This document shows, in pieces, positions 25,771 to 33,492 of a DNA stretch of 64,000 bases. Below the pieces are notes generated by a model. It was given only the letters and a program-made list of their open reading frames with translations, had not been told where the DNA came from and did no database searches. The translations under genes and the position numbers were made by a program. This DNA is from Nocardioides sp. (lineage in GTDB: Bacteria > Actinomycetota > Actinomycetes > Propionibacteriales > Nocardioidaceae). The stretch covers positions 40,501 through 104,500 of the forward strand of contig NZ_JAURVJ010000044.1 of assembly GCF_030655615.1 (NCBI RefSeq), written 5' to 3'. The number at the start of each line of letters is the position of its first letter. Position 1 is the first letter of the stretch.

Positions 25771-25899
25771 TCAGCAGCACCAGGTGTGCTCCCGGCTGAA
25801 GATCTGCGTGGGGGCGTCGGTCTCCACGACGACAGCTCCACACATCACAGCCGAGCTCAGGAGCGTCACGGAAACGATCGATCGGACGATACGGCGCAT
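25771..25899 (-). CDS. Small exported-peptide candidate (42 aa)
   Basis: ATG at 25899 with TTTGGAG seven bases upstream, stop TGA at 25771, then a hairpin. The N-terminus is basic (MRRIVRSIVS), followed by a hydrophobic core (VTLLSSAVMCGAVVV) and a polar tail ETDAPTQIFSREHTWCC ending in two cysteines. This is the layout of a signal peptide plus short mature peptide. It lies divergent to an HTH-TPR regulator, with ~280 bp between them holding three copies of a direct-repeat motif. In RRNPP systems a TPR regulator senses a peptide encoded next to it, which is what this layout suggests. Cleavage site, export and sensing are inference; I judge the coding call itself likely but not certain. Confidence 0.55.
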   Translation of the reverse strand: MRRIVRSIVSVTLLSSAVMCGAVVVETDAPTQIFSREHTWCC

Positions 25900-25936
25900 T
25901 GAAGGCTCCAAACAGGACACAGCCGCCGACCGTCGG

Positions 25937-26155
25937 CGACGCCCCATCTGACAAGTTTGGCAACTGTAGCGCGCCGCGAAGTTGCCAATATGGCCCGTTC
26001 GTCACCCGGGCATGGCCCGAGTGCGCGTAGACAGGCCCCCCGACCGGGTCTTGCAAGACGCGGCCAGCGCGCTCTGTGAGACACGCTGGACGACTCTGAC
26101 GGCGCCGAAGTGTCGATTCGCGTGCTGACGCAACTCTGGCAACTTCGAAGTTCCG
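25937..26155. promoter_or_regulatory. Divergent control region with three direct-repeat motifs
   Basis: Copies of TGGCAA-N3-TGGCAA occur at 25949-25963 (plus strand, TGACAA-GTT-TGGCAA), 25982-25996 (minus strand) and 26128-26142 (plus strand, first half degenerate). The first two face each other so that TTGGCAACT and AGTTGCCAA form a 9-bp inverted repeat. The third is followed by a perfect AACTTCGAAGTT palindrome (26141-26152). It lies between the peptide gene and the HTH-TPR gene and is the obvious site for autoregulation. Confidence 0.6.
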
Positions 26156-26178
26156 GTTGCGAGTGGGACGATCGCCTA

Positions 26179-27546
26179 ATGCAGTTCGACCTCACCAAAG
26201 CGCTCGAGGAACTGGACCCCGCCGACGTGGGTCACCGCCTGAAGGAGGCGCGACTGGCGGCTGGCATGAAGCAACCGCAGGCCGCCGCAGGAGTCGTGTC
26301 AGTCGGATACCTGTCCCGTATCGAGCGAGGCGAACGACGCGCCAACGCCTTCGTCCTCGAACAGCTCTGTCGCAACATCGGCGTGTCCCCCGAAAGCATT
26401 ATCAACTCCAACGAGGCCACCGACGATCGACGAGTCGAGGTCGAACTGGACTTCGCCGAACTCGAACTCCTCTCCGGCGACGCCACGGCCGCTCTGACAC
26501 GACTGGCGCTCACCGAGATTGACGACGATCTCCCCCGTTCCCCGCTGCGCGACCGCCTTCGTGAGCGAAAGACACTCACCAGCGCCAAAGCGCACGCCGC
26601 TCTCGGGCACGTCAATGAAGCCCAAACCGACTTCGCACAGGTGATGCAACAGCGCACCACCTCCGACGGAACCCTCGAAGCAAGCCTCGGCCTAAGCCGC
26701 CTCAAGCGCGAGACCGGAGACCTCCACGGCGCCATCGCCATCGCCGAACAGGCTTTGGCCGCTGTCGAGAATGCGCCCGCTCCTGTAGATGACGTCGTCA
26801 AAGTTTCGATGGCGCTGGCCGCAGCCGTGTACGAAGCAGGCGACACCAACCGAGCCCTCGCGATCTGCACGAAGGCCGTCCAACTGGCGGAATCGGCTGA
26901 CTCCACCCAAGCCCGGGCGGCTGCCTACTGGAACACCGCGATCATCGAGTGCGAAGCCGGACGCATGGAACAGGCCCTCAGCCTGACCAGGCGAGCGCTC
27001 GCCGTCTTCGCCGGTGCCGACGACGCACGCCTCGAAGCACGACTTCGCACCCAGCTCGGCATCTTCCTGCTCCGTGCCGACCCGCCCGCACCAAGCGAAG
27101 CGATCGCGCAACTCACACAAGCACGAGACACCTATCAGCACACCGACGCCGACACCGCAGACATCCTTCACAACCGCATGGCGCTGGCCCGAGCCCACTT
27201 CGCTGCAGGCGACGTTGACGCAGCACGCAGCGAAGCCGATTACTGCGCGCTCGCAGGCGAGCAGTACCCCTTCGTCGGGGCGACAGCCACGACCCTGCTC
27301 GGGAGAATCGCTGTCCAGATCGGCACGACCGGCGACGCACGGACCCACTTCCTCCGCGCGATCCACTTCCTGTCCGCCGTGGGCGCAGACCGGCGAGCCG
27401 CCCAACAGTGGTTCACCCTCGCCACCCTCCTTGACGAGGCGGGGCTCGATGCTGAAGCGAAGGACGCATTCAAACGCGCTGCGGTGTCCAGTGGACTCAC
27501 ACCCAGTTACGGCAACAGCAGCAGTCACACTGCGGACTCCCGATAG
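26179..27546 (+). CDS. HTH-TPR transcriptional regulator (RRNPP-like)
   Basis: 455 aa from the ATG at 26179. Residues 18-75 are a Cro/CI-type HTH (LKEARLAAGMKQPQAAAGVV, then YLSRIERGERR). The remaining ~370 residues are helical repeats matching TPR units: alternating A/Y/G positions such as SAKAHAALGHVNEAQTDF, AAYWNTAIIECEAGRMEQAL and GRIAVQIGTTGDARTHFL. This is the architecture of peptide-sensing Rgg/PlcR/AimR-like (RRNPP) regulators, and also of some actinobacterial regulators with unknown ligands. The divergent small exported-peptide candidate strengthens the first reading. Likely regulates itself, the peptide, and other genes bearing the same motif. Confidence 0.8.
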   Translation: MQFDLTKALEELDPADVGHRLKEARLAAGMKQPQAAAGVVSVGYLSRIERGERRANAFVLEQLCRNIGVSPESIINSNEATDDRRVEVELDFAELELLSGDATAALTRLALTEIDDDLPRSPLRDRLRERKTLTSAKAHAALGHVNEAQTDFAQVMQQRTTSDGTLEASLGLSRLKRETGDLHGAIAIAEQALAAVENAPAPVDDVVKVSMALAAAVYEAGDTNRALAICTKAVQLAESADSTQARAAAYWNTAIIECEAGRMEQALSLTRRALAVFAGADDARLEARLRTQLGIFLLRADPPAPSEAIAQLTQARDTYQHTDADTADILHNRMALARAHFAAGDVDAARSEADYCALAGEQYPFVGATATTLLGRIAVQIGTTGDARTHFLRAIHFLSAVGADRRAAQQWFTLATLLDEAGLDAEAKDAFKRAAVSSGLTPSYGNSSSHTADSR

Positions 27547-27720
27547 CCAACCGGGCAACATCCGCAGTCGAGACCCGATCAGCACAAGGATGCGCGTCAC
27601 CCTCGTCACGCCCTCAACGCGCATCGACTTGATCAACTCGGACGACAAGGCGTTTGTGCCGCCATTGGCTGGCTGCGGTTCTCCTTTGATCTCCCGTGGG
27701 GATGATGGAACGGTCTCCCC

Positions 27721-29073
27721 ATGAACGTCTCAACCATCTCGAAGCTCCGCTTTGACGTCATGGCTTCCTATGCGCGCTCGCCGCTCATGAGGTCAATGGG
27801 GTTCGAGGTGGAATGGTTCCAGGTCGAGACGACACCAGTCATCGCTTCACTGATCTACGACACCGACGGTCTCTACTCAGCATCCGTGCTCGCCCCGGAT
27901 CTCGTCGATCGCTACCGCGGCGTCCGCCACACGGACTTCCACACGACGCCTCAGGACGCAGTCACCGATCTTCTTCGGGTCTTTGCAGAAGTTGTTCCGC
28001 AGTTGGAAGCAGAACGGGTCCAGGGCGACGAACCGCGACGGCCCGTCGACTTCTTCACCCCAGTCCGTCCGTCCGACCGGCTCAACCACGGCTTCCTACA
28101 GCTCACTCAGAACTATGGCTGGACGGCAGCTCATGAAGTCATCAAGCACATGATGCGGTGGTACGAAGACGTCGACGGGAACTTCGTGGAGCAGTTCCAG
28201 ACAACGGGCTTCGACGCCCGCATCTGGGAGCTCTACCTCTTCGCAACGCTGAACGAGGCCGACTACAGCCTCGACCGATCGTTCCCGATGCCCGACTTCG
28301 TTGTCGATGGACCGCAGGGGACCTTCGCCCTGGAAGCCACGACGGTGAACCCGAGGGTGGTCGACGGCAAGGCCGAACCCGACGCACCGTTCGACACACC
28401 GGAGGAGAAGTTTCGCTACGTCCGCGACTACATGCCGATCCGGTACGCCGGACCACTCACGGCCAAGTTGAACAAGAAGTACTGGGAGCGTGAGCACGTG
28501 GACGGGCTACCGCTCGTTCTCGCCATCCAGGACTTCCACGAACCCCGGTCCATGTCATGGACAGGCTCGTCGTTGTCGATCTACCTCTACGGACTGATGC
28601 ACGAAACCGTCCGAGGCGACGACGGGATCGAGAAGGTTGAAGCGCGCAAGGTCGAGACCCACCAATGGGGCACCAAGACAATCCCGTCGAACTTCTTCGC
28701 TCTTCCGGGGGCCGAACACATCAGCGCCGTCGTTCGCAACAGCAGCGGCACCCTGTCGAAGTTCAACCGAATGGGTGTCAGCGCCGGATTCGGTTCCCCC
28801 AAAGTGCACCTCATCCATAGCGGATGGGTGACCAACCACGATCCGAACGCAACACTGCCAAACCAGTTCAGCCATGCCGTCGAGGAGGGCTACGACGAGT
28901 CCTGGATCGCGGGAATGGACGTGTTCCACAACCCACGCGCACTGAAGCCGCTCGACTTCGATGCGTTACCCGGCGCTGCCAACCATGTCCTGTTACCCGA
29001 CGGAACGATTGAGTCGCACACTCCGGAGTGGCACCCGTTGTCCTCAACGAACGCGATCGTGGTCGGCACCTGA
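27721..29073 (+). CDS. Hypothetical protein, possibly nuclease-like
   Basis: 450 aa. Residues ~160-210 read DARIWELYLFATLNEADYSL, then PDFVVDGPQGTFALEATTVNP. Spacing and content (Glu in a helix, Pro-Asp before a strand, Glu-x-Thr in the next strand) resemble a PD-(D/E)XK core in which Lys is replaced, but I would not call it with confidence. The flanking parts are alpha/beta with many aromatic residues. It follows the HTH-TPR gene by 174 bp in the same direction and may be under its control. Confidence 0.55.
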   Translation: MNVSTISKLRFDVMASYARSPLMRSMGFEVEWFQVETTPVIASLIYDTDGLYSASVLAPDLVDRYRGVRHTDFHTTPQDAVTDLLRVFAEVVPQLEAERVQGDEPRRPVDFFTPVRPSDRLNHGFLQLTQNYGWTAAHEVIKHMMRWYEDVDGNFVEQFQTTGFDARIWELYLFATLNEADYSLDRSFPMPDFVVDGPQGTFALEATTVNPRVVDGKAEPDAPFDTPEEKFRYVRDYMPIRYAGPLTAKLNKKYWEREHVDGLPLVLAIQDFHEPRSMSWTGSSLSIYLYGLMHETVRGDDGIEKVEARKVETHQWGTKTIPSNFFALPGAEHISAVVRNSSGTLSKFNRMGVSAGFGSPKVHLIHSGWVTNHDPNATLPNQFSHAVEEGYDESWIAGMDVFHNPRALKPLDFDALPGAANHVLLPDGTIESHTPEWHPLSSTNAIVVGT

Positions 29074-29282
29074 CGCCTCTGAAGCAGCGCCCGCAGACCG
29101 TCCGGCCAACCTGGACGATCGAGCCCAGGCACCGTCCACTTCGACGGCAGCCAAGTACGGCGCTGTACTCACTTGGTTCCTGGTGACGCATGCAGAATTG
29201 CCCGGTAGCTGTCGGTGGCTCTCGTGCGCGGTCGAGTGAACTTGGCCGCTACACACGCGCCGAGACGGTTCGGCCCGGGTGA

Positions 29283-29465
29283 CTACCTCCACCTTTTGGT
29301 GGACGTCCGCTTCTCGAGTGCCTCGACATCTGCGATTGGGATCCTCCACTGTCCGCCAATGCGATTAGCGGACAGCTCCTGACGAGACATCATTCGCCGC
29401 ACTGTGCGTGTGCTGATACCGAAGTACTCGGCCACTTCTTCCATCGACATATACGCTTTGGCCAT
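29283..29465 (-). CDS. Excisionase-like HTH protein
   Basis: 60 aa from an ATG with AGGAGGG upstream; the frame continues 63 codons further but that part is low-complexity. The sequence YMSMEEVAEYFGISTRTVRR followed by NRIGGQWRIPIADVEALEKR is the winged MerR-like HTH shared by excisionases and helix-turn-helix DNA-binding subunits (HTH_17). It may act as a recombination directionality factor for the nearby integrase, or as a small regulator. The 20-bp palindrome at 29664 lies 200 bp upstream. Confidence 0.75.
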   Translation of the reverse strand: MAKAYMSMEEVAEYFGISTRTVRRMMSRQELSANRIGGQWRIPIADVEALEKRTSTKRWR

Positions 29466-29663
29466 TTTGGCTGCCCTCCTGCTGCCTTCTACGTGACGGA
29501 GCGCGGTCCTGACAGGCTCGAAGGTTCTGAGACCTGGCGGTCCCGGACCGTCTGGCCGGTTCGATCGTCGCGTCGCTTCTTTGGCGGCTCGATGCGGTGC
29601 GATGAACGTTGCTCGGCGGGCGCGGGTCTGGCGGCGGGGCTTGGACGGCAACACCTGTCCCGC

Positions 29664-29683
29664 ATGTCATCTATACATGACAT
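29664..29683. promoter_or_regulatory. 20-bp palindromic operator, copy B
   Basis: ATGTCAT and ATGACAT are perfect inverted 7-bp arms around CTATAC. Overall it matches copy A (24648-24667) at 18 of 20 positions. It overlaps a TATACAT -10-like box in front of the small gene at 29714 and lies in the divergent gap before the excisionase-like gene. Confidence 0.65.
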
Positions 29684-29713
29684 TGACATCCTCCCCCAAC
29701 CTAGGAGCCACTC

Positions 29714-29977
29714 ATGCATACGAGCACGCACAACCAGAACTGGTACTCGGTCACCTACACCGCGACAGCGCCCCCCGGACTGCCGCCCCTGTTCAACGCA
29801 GCACGGGTCTGCACCTACATCGACGCCGAGTCGACCTGGGTGATTGCGCTCTGGGATCACCCGGACCCCGACCGCCCGAGCAACTGCATCTTCAAGGTCG
29901 CCTCAAGCGACATCGTGAGAATCCAGAAGCACGACGACCTCCGAAGCGCGGCAATCTCGGCCATGGCTTCCCAGTAG
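29714..29977 (+). CDS. Hypothetical 87-aa protein
   Basis: ATG with TAGGAG seven bases upstream. The product is compact, with a beta-rich core (WYSVTYTATAPPG, then VCTYIDAESTWVIALWDHPD) and a helical tail. No family recognised. Its promoter probably overlaps palindrome copy B, so it is likely co-regulated with the XRE/ATPase pair at 24.3-25.7 kb. Confidence 0.6.
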   Translation: MHTSTHNQNWYSVTYTATAPPGLPPLFNAARVCTYIDAESTWVIALWDHPDPDRPSNCIFKVASSDIVRIQKHDDLRSAAISAMASQ

Positions 29978-30001
29978 GCGCCCGTAAGCGGCCGTCCCCG
30001 G

Positions 30002-30039
30002 CCAGCCACGCCCAGCCACGCCCAGCCACGCCCAGCCAC
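30002..30039. repeat. 10-bp tandem repeat, nearly four copies
   Basis: CCAGCCACGC is repeated head to tail 3.8 times between two convergent genes. No coding role is visible; it may be a slippage-prone spacer. Confidence 0.85.
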
Positions 30040-30044
30040 AGCGA

Positions 30045-30986
30045 TCAGTCGTCGCAGTACTTCTTCAAGTACGCAGCGATGCTGTCAGCGTCGCTTGATG
30101 CGTACTCCTCTACGTCTTTGACCTCGCGAAGAACGTCTGCCAGCTTCTCGAAGTCCTCATCGAGCACACGGTCGTTGTACGACGGGGTCAGCAGTGAGTC
30201 GTTCTTCGGCGCGCACTTGCCACCCAGCAACGGCTCGGCTTGCACACCCACCCCGGGCCACCACGCGGGGCCACCTCGTGGCTTGAAACTTCGCAGGATG
30301 ATGGAGCGCACCATGACGATCGGAGCCCGCACCCCTGAGCGCTTGTCGTCGACGATCTGCTCAGTCGCTGTCACCAGAGTGACCTGAAGTTGGTTGGCCT
30401 GCGAACCGTCGTCGAGCTTGCCTGGAACACGGGCAACCTCCCATCGCGAGGTGAGGAAGATGGCTGGAGCGGCAGCGGGGTCCTCGTACAGCGACGCCCA
30501 GGCCCACTCCCAGTCGTACCCAGTAGTGGCGCGGCGGCTATTGGTCCGCGCGTAGTCGGTCGTTTGCGGGTACTGACCGGCGAAGACGAAGTCGAATGCC
30601 TCCGAAGGTGACCTCCCCTCGAGGTCCGGCGAGACACCCCGCTCGGCAATGTCGATGGCGCGCGTTGCGAGTGCCTCGACGTCAGCGGCAGTGAAGCCGC
30701 TTGGCGGGGGCGGTAAATCTTCGACTCTCGGCGGCCGAGTCTTGCCATCGGTGAGCCGGTCGAGCCGATCGAGGGTCGACTGATCACTGGGCGTCGTGGT
30801 CCGGGCAGTGGGGACTCGGTTGGTTGGTTCAGTGGAGCGGTCCACGGAACCGCCTTCGCTGCATGACGAGCAAGCGACACCGACGAACGCGACTGCGGCA
30901 GCCATCGCCAGGCGGGCCGTCGCACAGGCTCGTGCTGGTGGTGCGGCTGTTGATGGGTTGCGGGTGGGTGCGGAGCGCTGACGCAC
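30045..30986 (-). CDS. Putative lipoprotein
   Basis: 313 aa from a GTG with GAAAGG seven bases upstream; a GTG 11 codons earlier is in frame. Residues ~15-42 form a signal peptide ending in VGVACSSC, a lipobox with the lipidated Cys near residue 40. The mature part begins Ser/Thr/Pro-rich and then folds into a mixed domain (residues ~90-313), with Trp-rich DWEWAWASLYED and a C-terminal AYLKKYCDD. No family recognised. It would sit on the outer face of the cytoplasmic membrane. It is divergent from a small XRE gene with palindromic operators between them. Confidence 0.65.
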   Translation of the reverse strand: MRQRSAPTRNPSTAAPPARACATARLAMAAAVAFVGVACSSCSEGGSVDRSTEPTNRVPTARTTTPSDQSTLDRLDRLTDGKTRPPRVEDLPPPPSGFTAADVEALATRAIDIAERGVSPDLEGRSPSEAFDFVFAGQYPQTTDYARTNSRRATTGYDWEWAWASLYEDPAAAPAIFLTSRWEVARVPGKLDDGSQANQLQVTLVTATEQIVDDKRSGVRAPIVMVRSIILRSFKPRGGPAWWPGVGVQAEPLLGGKCAPKNDSLLTPSYNDRVLDEDFEKLADVLREVKDVEEYASSDADSIAAYLKKYCDD

Positions 30987-31047
30987 GTTGAACCTTTCGG
31001 AAGGCGGGTGGAGGGCCACCCCTCCAACGCACTTGCTGTGCGCGACT

Positions 31048-31118
31048 ACCTTAGGCGTATATGGCTAAGGTGTTCACGCGCTGGGCATAAATGGCTGAGC
31101 CTTGTGAGGTTTAGCCAT
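31048..31118. promoter_or_regulatory. Two palindromic operator-like sites
   Basis: Site 1 (31048-31071) has perfect 7-bp outer arms ACCTTAG/CTAAGGT and a near-symmetric centre containing GTATAT. Site 2 (31091-31118) pairs ATGGCTGAGCC with GGTTTAGCCAT (two mismatches) and overlaps the start codon of the XRE gene. The half-site TGGCTAA/TTAGCCA is shared, consistent with autoregulation by that XRE protein. Confidence 0.6.
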
Positions 31119-31377
31119 GACCGATCCGTCCGGGACCTCCTCCGACGCGGCGTTCGCTGCGGCGCAGGCCGAGTTCGGACGACGGGTGCGCGAAGTGCGG
31201 CAAGCTCAGAGCAAGTCGCTGGAAGCCCTCGCGGAAGGCAGCTCCCTGCACTGGTCGAACGTCGCCCGGATCGAGCGCGGCCAGGGCAATGTCACGCTAC
31301 GCAGCCTGCTGCGACTTGCCGATGCGCTCGGCGTCGACGCGGGCTCGCTGGTCGCGGGACTTGAGACCGACGTCTAG
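31117..31377 (+). CDS. XRE-family regulator
   Basis: 86 aa. Residues 20-80 are a Cro/CI HTH: GRRVREVRQAQSKSLEALAE, HWSNVARIERGQGNVTLRSL and a final helix LLRLADALGV. The start codon lies inside an inverted repeat that shares half-sites with a palindrome 45 bp upstream, so it likely binds there and limits its own expression and that of the divergent lipoprotein gene. Confidence 0.85.
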   Translation: MTDPSGTSSDAAFAAAQAEFGRRVREVRQAQSKSLEALAEGSSLHWSNVARIERGQGNVTLRSLLRLADALGVDAGSLVAGLETDV

Positions 31378-31499
31378 AAGGATCCGGGTTTTCGGGATGG
31401 CATAACCCTCCACCGACCTATGACGGATCTGCGCCGTGTCACCCAGCTCGAGGTCGCGGGGACGTTGGACGTGTTGTTCGGCATGCCGATGAGTCGGTT

Positions 31500-31796
31500 A
31501 TGACTACGTTCAATGACAAGACCACCATCCGGGCTACCTGGCTCGCGTCCATCGATCCAGAGCATGTGCCCGGCGCACGAGGTCTTGGCTCCGGTCTGCA
31601 GGTCACCTGCTCATGCGGCTGGTCGGTCGCAACATCGAATGTGAGAAACGCTGCGCTACGCAGCTTCGGCCGCCGCGTCGAGACGGCAGCCTCGAGCCGA
31701 GCGACACATGTTCTGAATGGGCGCATCGCCGGTCATAACCTTCTCGGTCTGTCCATGGCGGGCGCGGGATACAACCTTCACTGTTCCTGCGGGTGA
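31500..31796 (+). CDS. Hypothetical protein with paired CxC motifs
   Basis: 98 aa. VTCSCGWSVAT near the middle and HCSCG at the very C-terminus suggest a small metal-binding fold, and the intervening helix has an RATHVL segment. No Shine-Dalgarno is evident and codon use does not settle the matter, so I rate it as probable rather than certain. Confidence 0.4.
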   Translation: MTTFNDKTTIRATWLASIDPEHVPGARGLGSGLQVTCSCGWSVATSNVRNAALRSFGRRVETAASSRATHVLNGRIAGHNLLGLSMAGAGYNLHCSCG

Positions 31797-32044
31797 GCGA
31801 GCGGCCCTGTCACGTGGTTGCTGAGGCACTCCCTCGCAATTTGGGGCGCGCACATCCGGATCTCGTCGGTCGGCGGCCGTGCGGGCGAGGTCTAGGGGTC
31901 TTCGCCTCAGTCATGGACGGGCGTCTTCCTTGTCCAAGGCCGCAGCGGGCGCTCTGCGACATGCGCCAAAGAGGTACCAACGTCGTGGGCTTCAGCAAGG
32001 AGCGCAGGAAGGCAGTGCGCGAGACGGTCTGCGGTGCTCCGATG

Positions 32045-33163
32045 TCAGTCGAGCGTTGCCCACCAGTTGAGCAATGCTCCCCGCACGATGTACTCAAAGG
32101 TCGATAGGAGCATGGGCGCTTCCTTTGCGTGCCAGATACCACCGAGTCCGCTCGCTCCCGTTCCGTACGGCTTCTCCTGGAAGGCTTCGCCTTCACGTCG
32201 GGGCGCTTCGAGCATCGGTACGGGGAATGGCTTTCCGGCGTGGAGAGCTGTCGAACGGTGTCCGTAGATGATGGAGGACGCCTTTCGAAGGGTCGTCCAG
32301 TCGAAGAGACTGAATTCCGGCCGAGTGGCGGGTGGGTCAGGTGCGAACTGCGCAATGAAGTTGACGAAGCGTGCGGTGGCTCGCATCTGCTCTGCGAGGA
32401 GTGCGGCGACTGATTCCTGTACTTCGGGGCTGGCTGGTTCCACGGCTGCCCACATGTCGGGCCAGAACTCGCGTAGCAGATCGACCGGCGGTGCTGATGT
32501 GGTGATGGCGTGGGTGGCGGCTACTTCGACGGCCGTGACGAGTTGCAACCATGCCCAGTTCGCATCTTCCTCAGCCACCCAGATTCCGGCCGCGTAGGCA
32601 CGAGCCGCCCTGATCAGGGCAATCTCTGAGGCCTCGCTGAGTGCGTTGAGTTGAGCGATGAGGCCGAGGTCGTCGAGGTTGCCTCTGCGAGAAGCAACTT
32701 CGGGTAGTTGGAGAGCGCTGTGGGCCGAGGTGGGCGTCGTAAGCGTCCGTACCTCAAAGTTGATGGGCGGTGAGGCGGTCTCTTGATCGTCATGGAACCC
32801 GGACAATGTCCTGGTTCCAGCGACCCTGAGTCGGACCCCATGGCGCAGCGCAATCAGCGCAGCGAGTTCGTCGCTGATTGTGCCGCCGTAGTAGGCGGAA
32901 GAGTCGGCGGGTGCGAGCTTGTTGTCGACGACGAGGTCGGGGATCAGGTTGGCGTGAATGCCGCCCTTGAGGAGAAGCACGAGCCGGACGCGACGAGGTG
33001 AGCCTGCGGGTTCGCTGTGATGGACCAGCGACAATTCGTACGGCCCCAAGGCCGTGGGACCGCCGACAAATGCGCAGTCCGAATGCAACTCGTCGATGAA
33101 GTACTCAAGCTCCGGCAGCCCCTCATCGAAGCTTTGCCAGTTTCGCCATGCGTCGGTGCCCAT
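32045..33163 (-). CDS. HEPN-like hypothetical protein
   Basis: 372 aa with AGGGAAAG upstream of its ATG. The C-terminal third contains ASSIIYGHRSTALHAGKPFP; the RSTALH piece fits the R-x4-H motif of HEPN ribonucleases, and the surrounding pattern (Tyr before, Gly-x-Pro-Phe-Pro after) is one I associate with HEPN-containing defence proteins such as ApeA. The N-terminal ~170 residues are alpha/beta and unrecognised. It is a single gene on the minus strand and has no visible antitoxin. Confidence 0.5.
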   Translation of the reverse strand: MGTDAWRNWQSFDEGLPELEYFIDELHSDCAFVGGPTALGPYELSLVHHSEPAGSPRRVRLVLLLKGGIHANLIPDLVVDNKLAPADSSAYYGGTISDELAALIALRHGVRLRVAGTRTLSGFHDDQETASPPINFEVRTLTTPTSAHSALQLPEVASRRGNLDDLGLIAQLNALSEASEIALIRAARAYAAGIWVAEEDANWAWLQLVTAVEVAATHAITTSAPPVDLLREFWPDMWAAVEPASPEVQESVAALLAEQMRATARFVNFIAQFAPDPPATRPEFSLFDWTTLRKASSIIYGHRSTALHAGKPFPVPMLEAPRREGEAFQEKPYGTGASGLGGIWHAKEAPMLLSTFEYIVRGALLNWWATLD

Positions 33164-33492
33164 CGGCTCGCTTTCCCTGGTGGTGGCCTCGTTTACCTGT
33201 CGAGGTCGCTAGGTCGATGACGTTCGAGTGGGTGGGTCTGCCAGGCTCTCGCGCTTCGACGTCATGTGTAGCCGGTCCAGACCCGACCGGACGTTCATCT
33301 CGCGGGTCGAGTGCCGCTAAGGCAACGTGGTCCTCCCAAGTCTGCTGCGACTGTCGGCCGCATTCGATATCGATCCAGTGGTGTTGGGTGTTGCCCTCGG
33401 TCCGACGTACGGGCGAATAAGCCCGGTCAACGCCCCAGGCCCAGGTCCGAACCGTCCATCGCGTCGCAGCGGATCGTGCCGATAGCGGACGG
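33164..33492. other. 329-bp divergent gap, coding status unclear
   Basis: It separates the HEPN-like gene and the methyltransferase. A minus-strand frame here contains a plausible stretch (HHWIDIECGRQSQQTWEDHV) but has no start signal and runs under the methyltransferase, so I do not call it. Confidence 0.4.

Noticed and set aside
30002..30039. Possible CRISPR-like repeats
   Set aside because: The repeats are contiguous 10-mers without spacers and there are no cas genes anywhere in the window.
29581..30387. A 268-codon plus-strand frame crossing the 29.7-kb gene and the lipoprotein
   Set aside because: It crosses a palindromic operator and a tandem repeat and is antisense to the lipoprotein; Arg/Ser/Pro-rich shadow.
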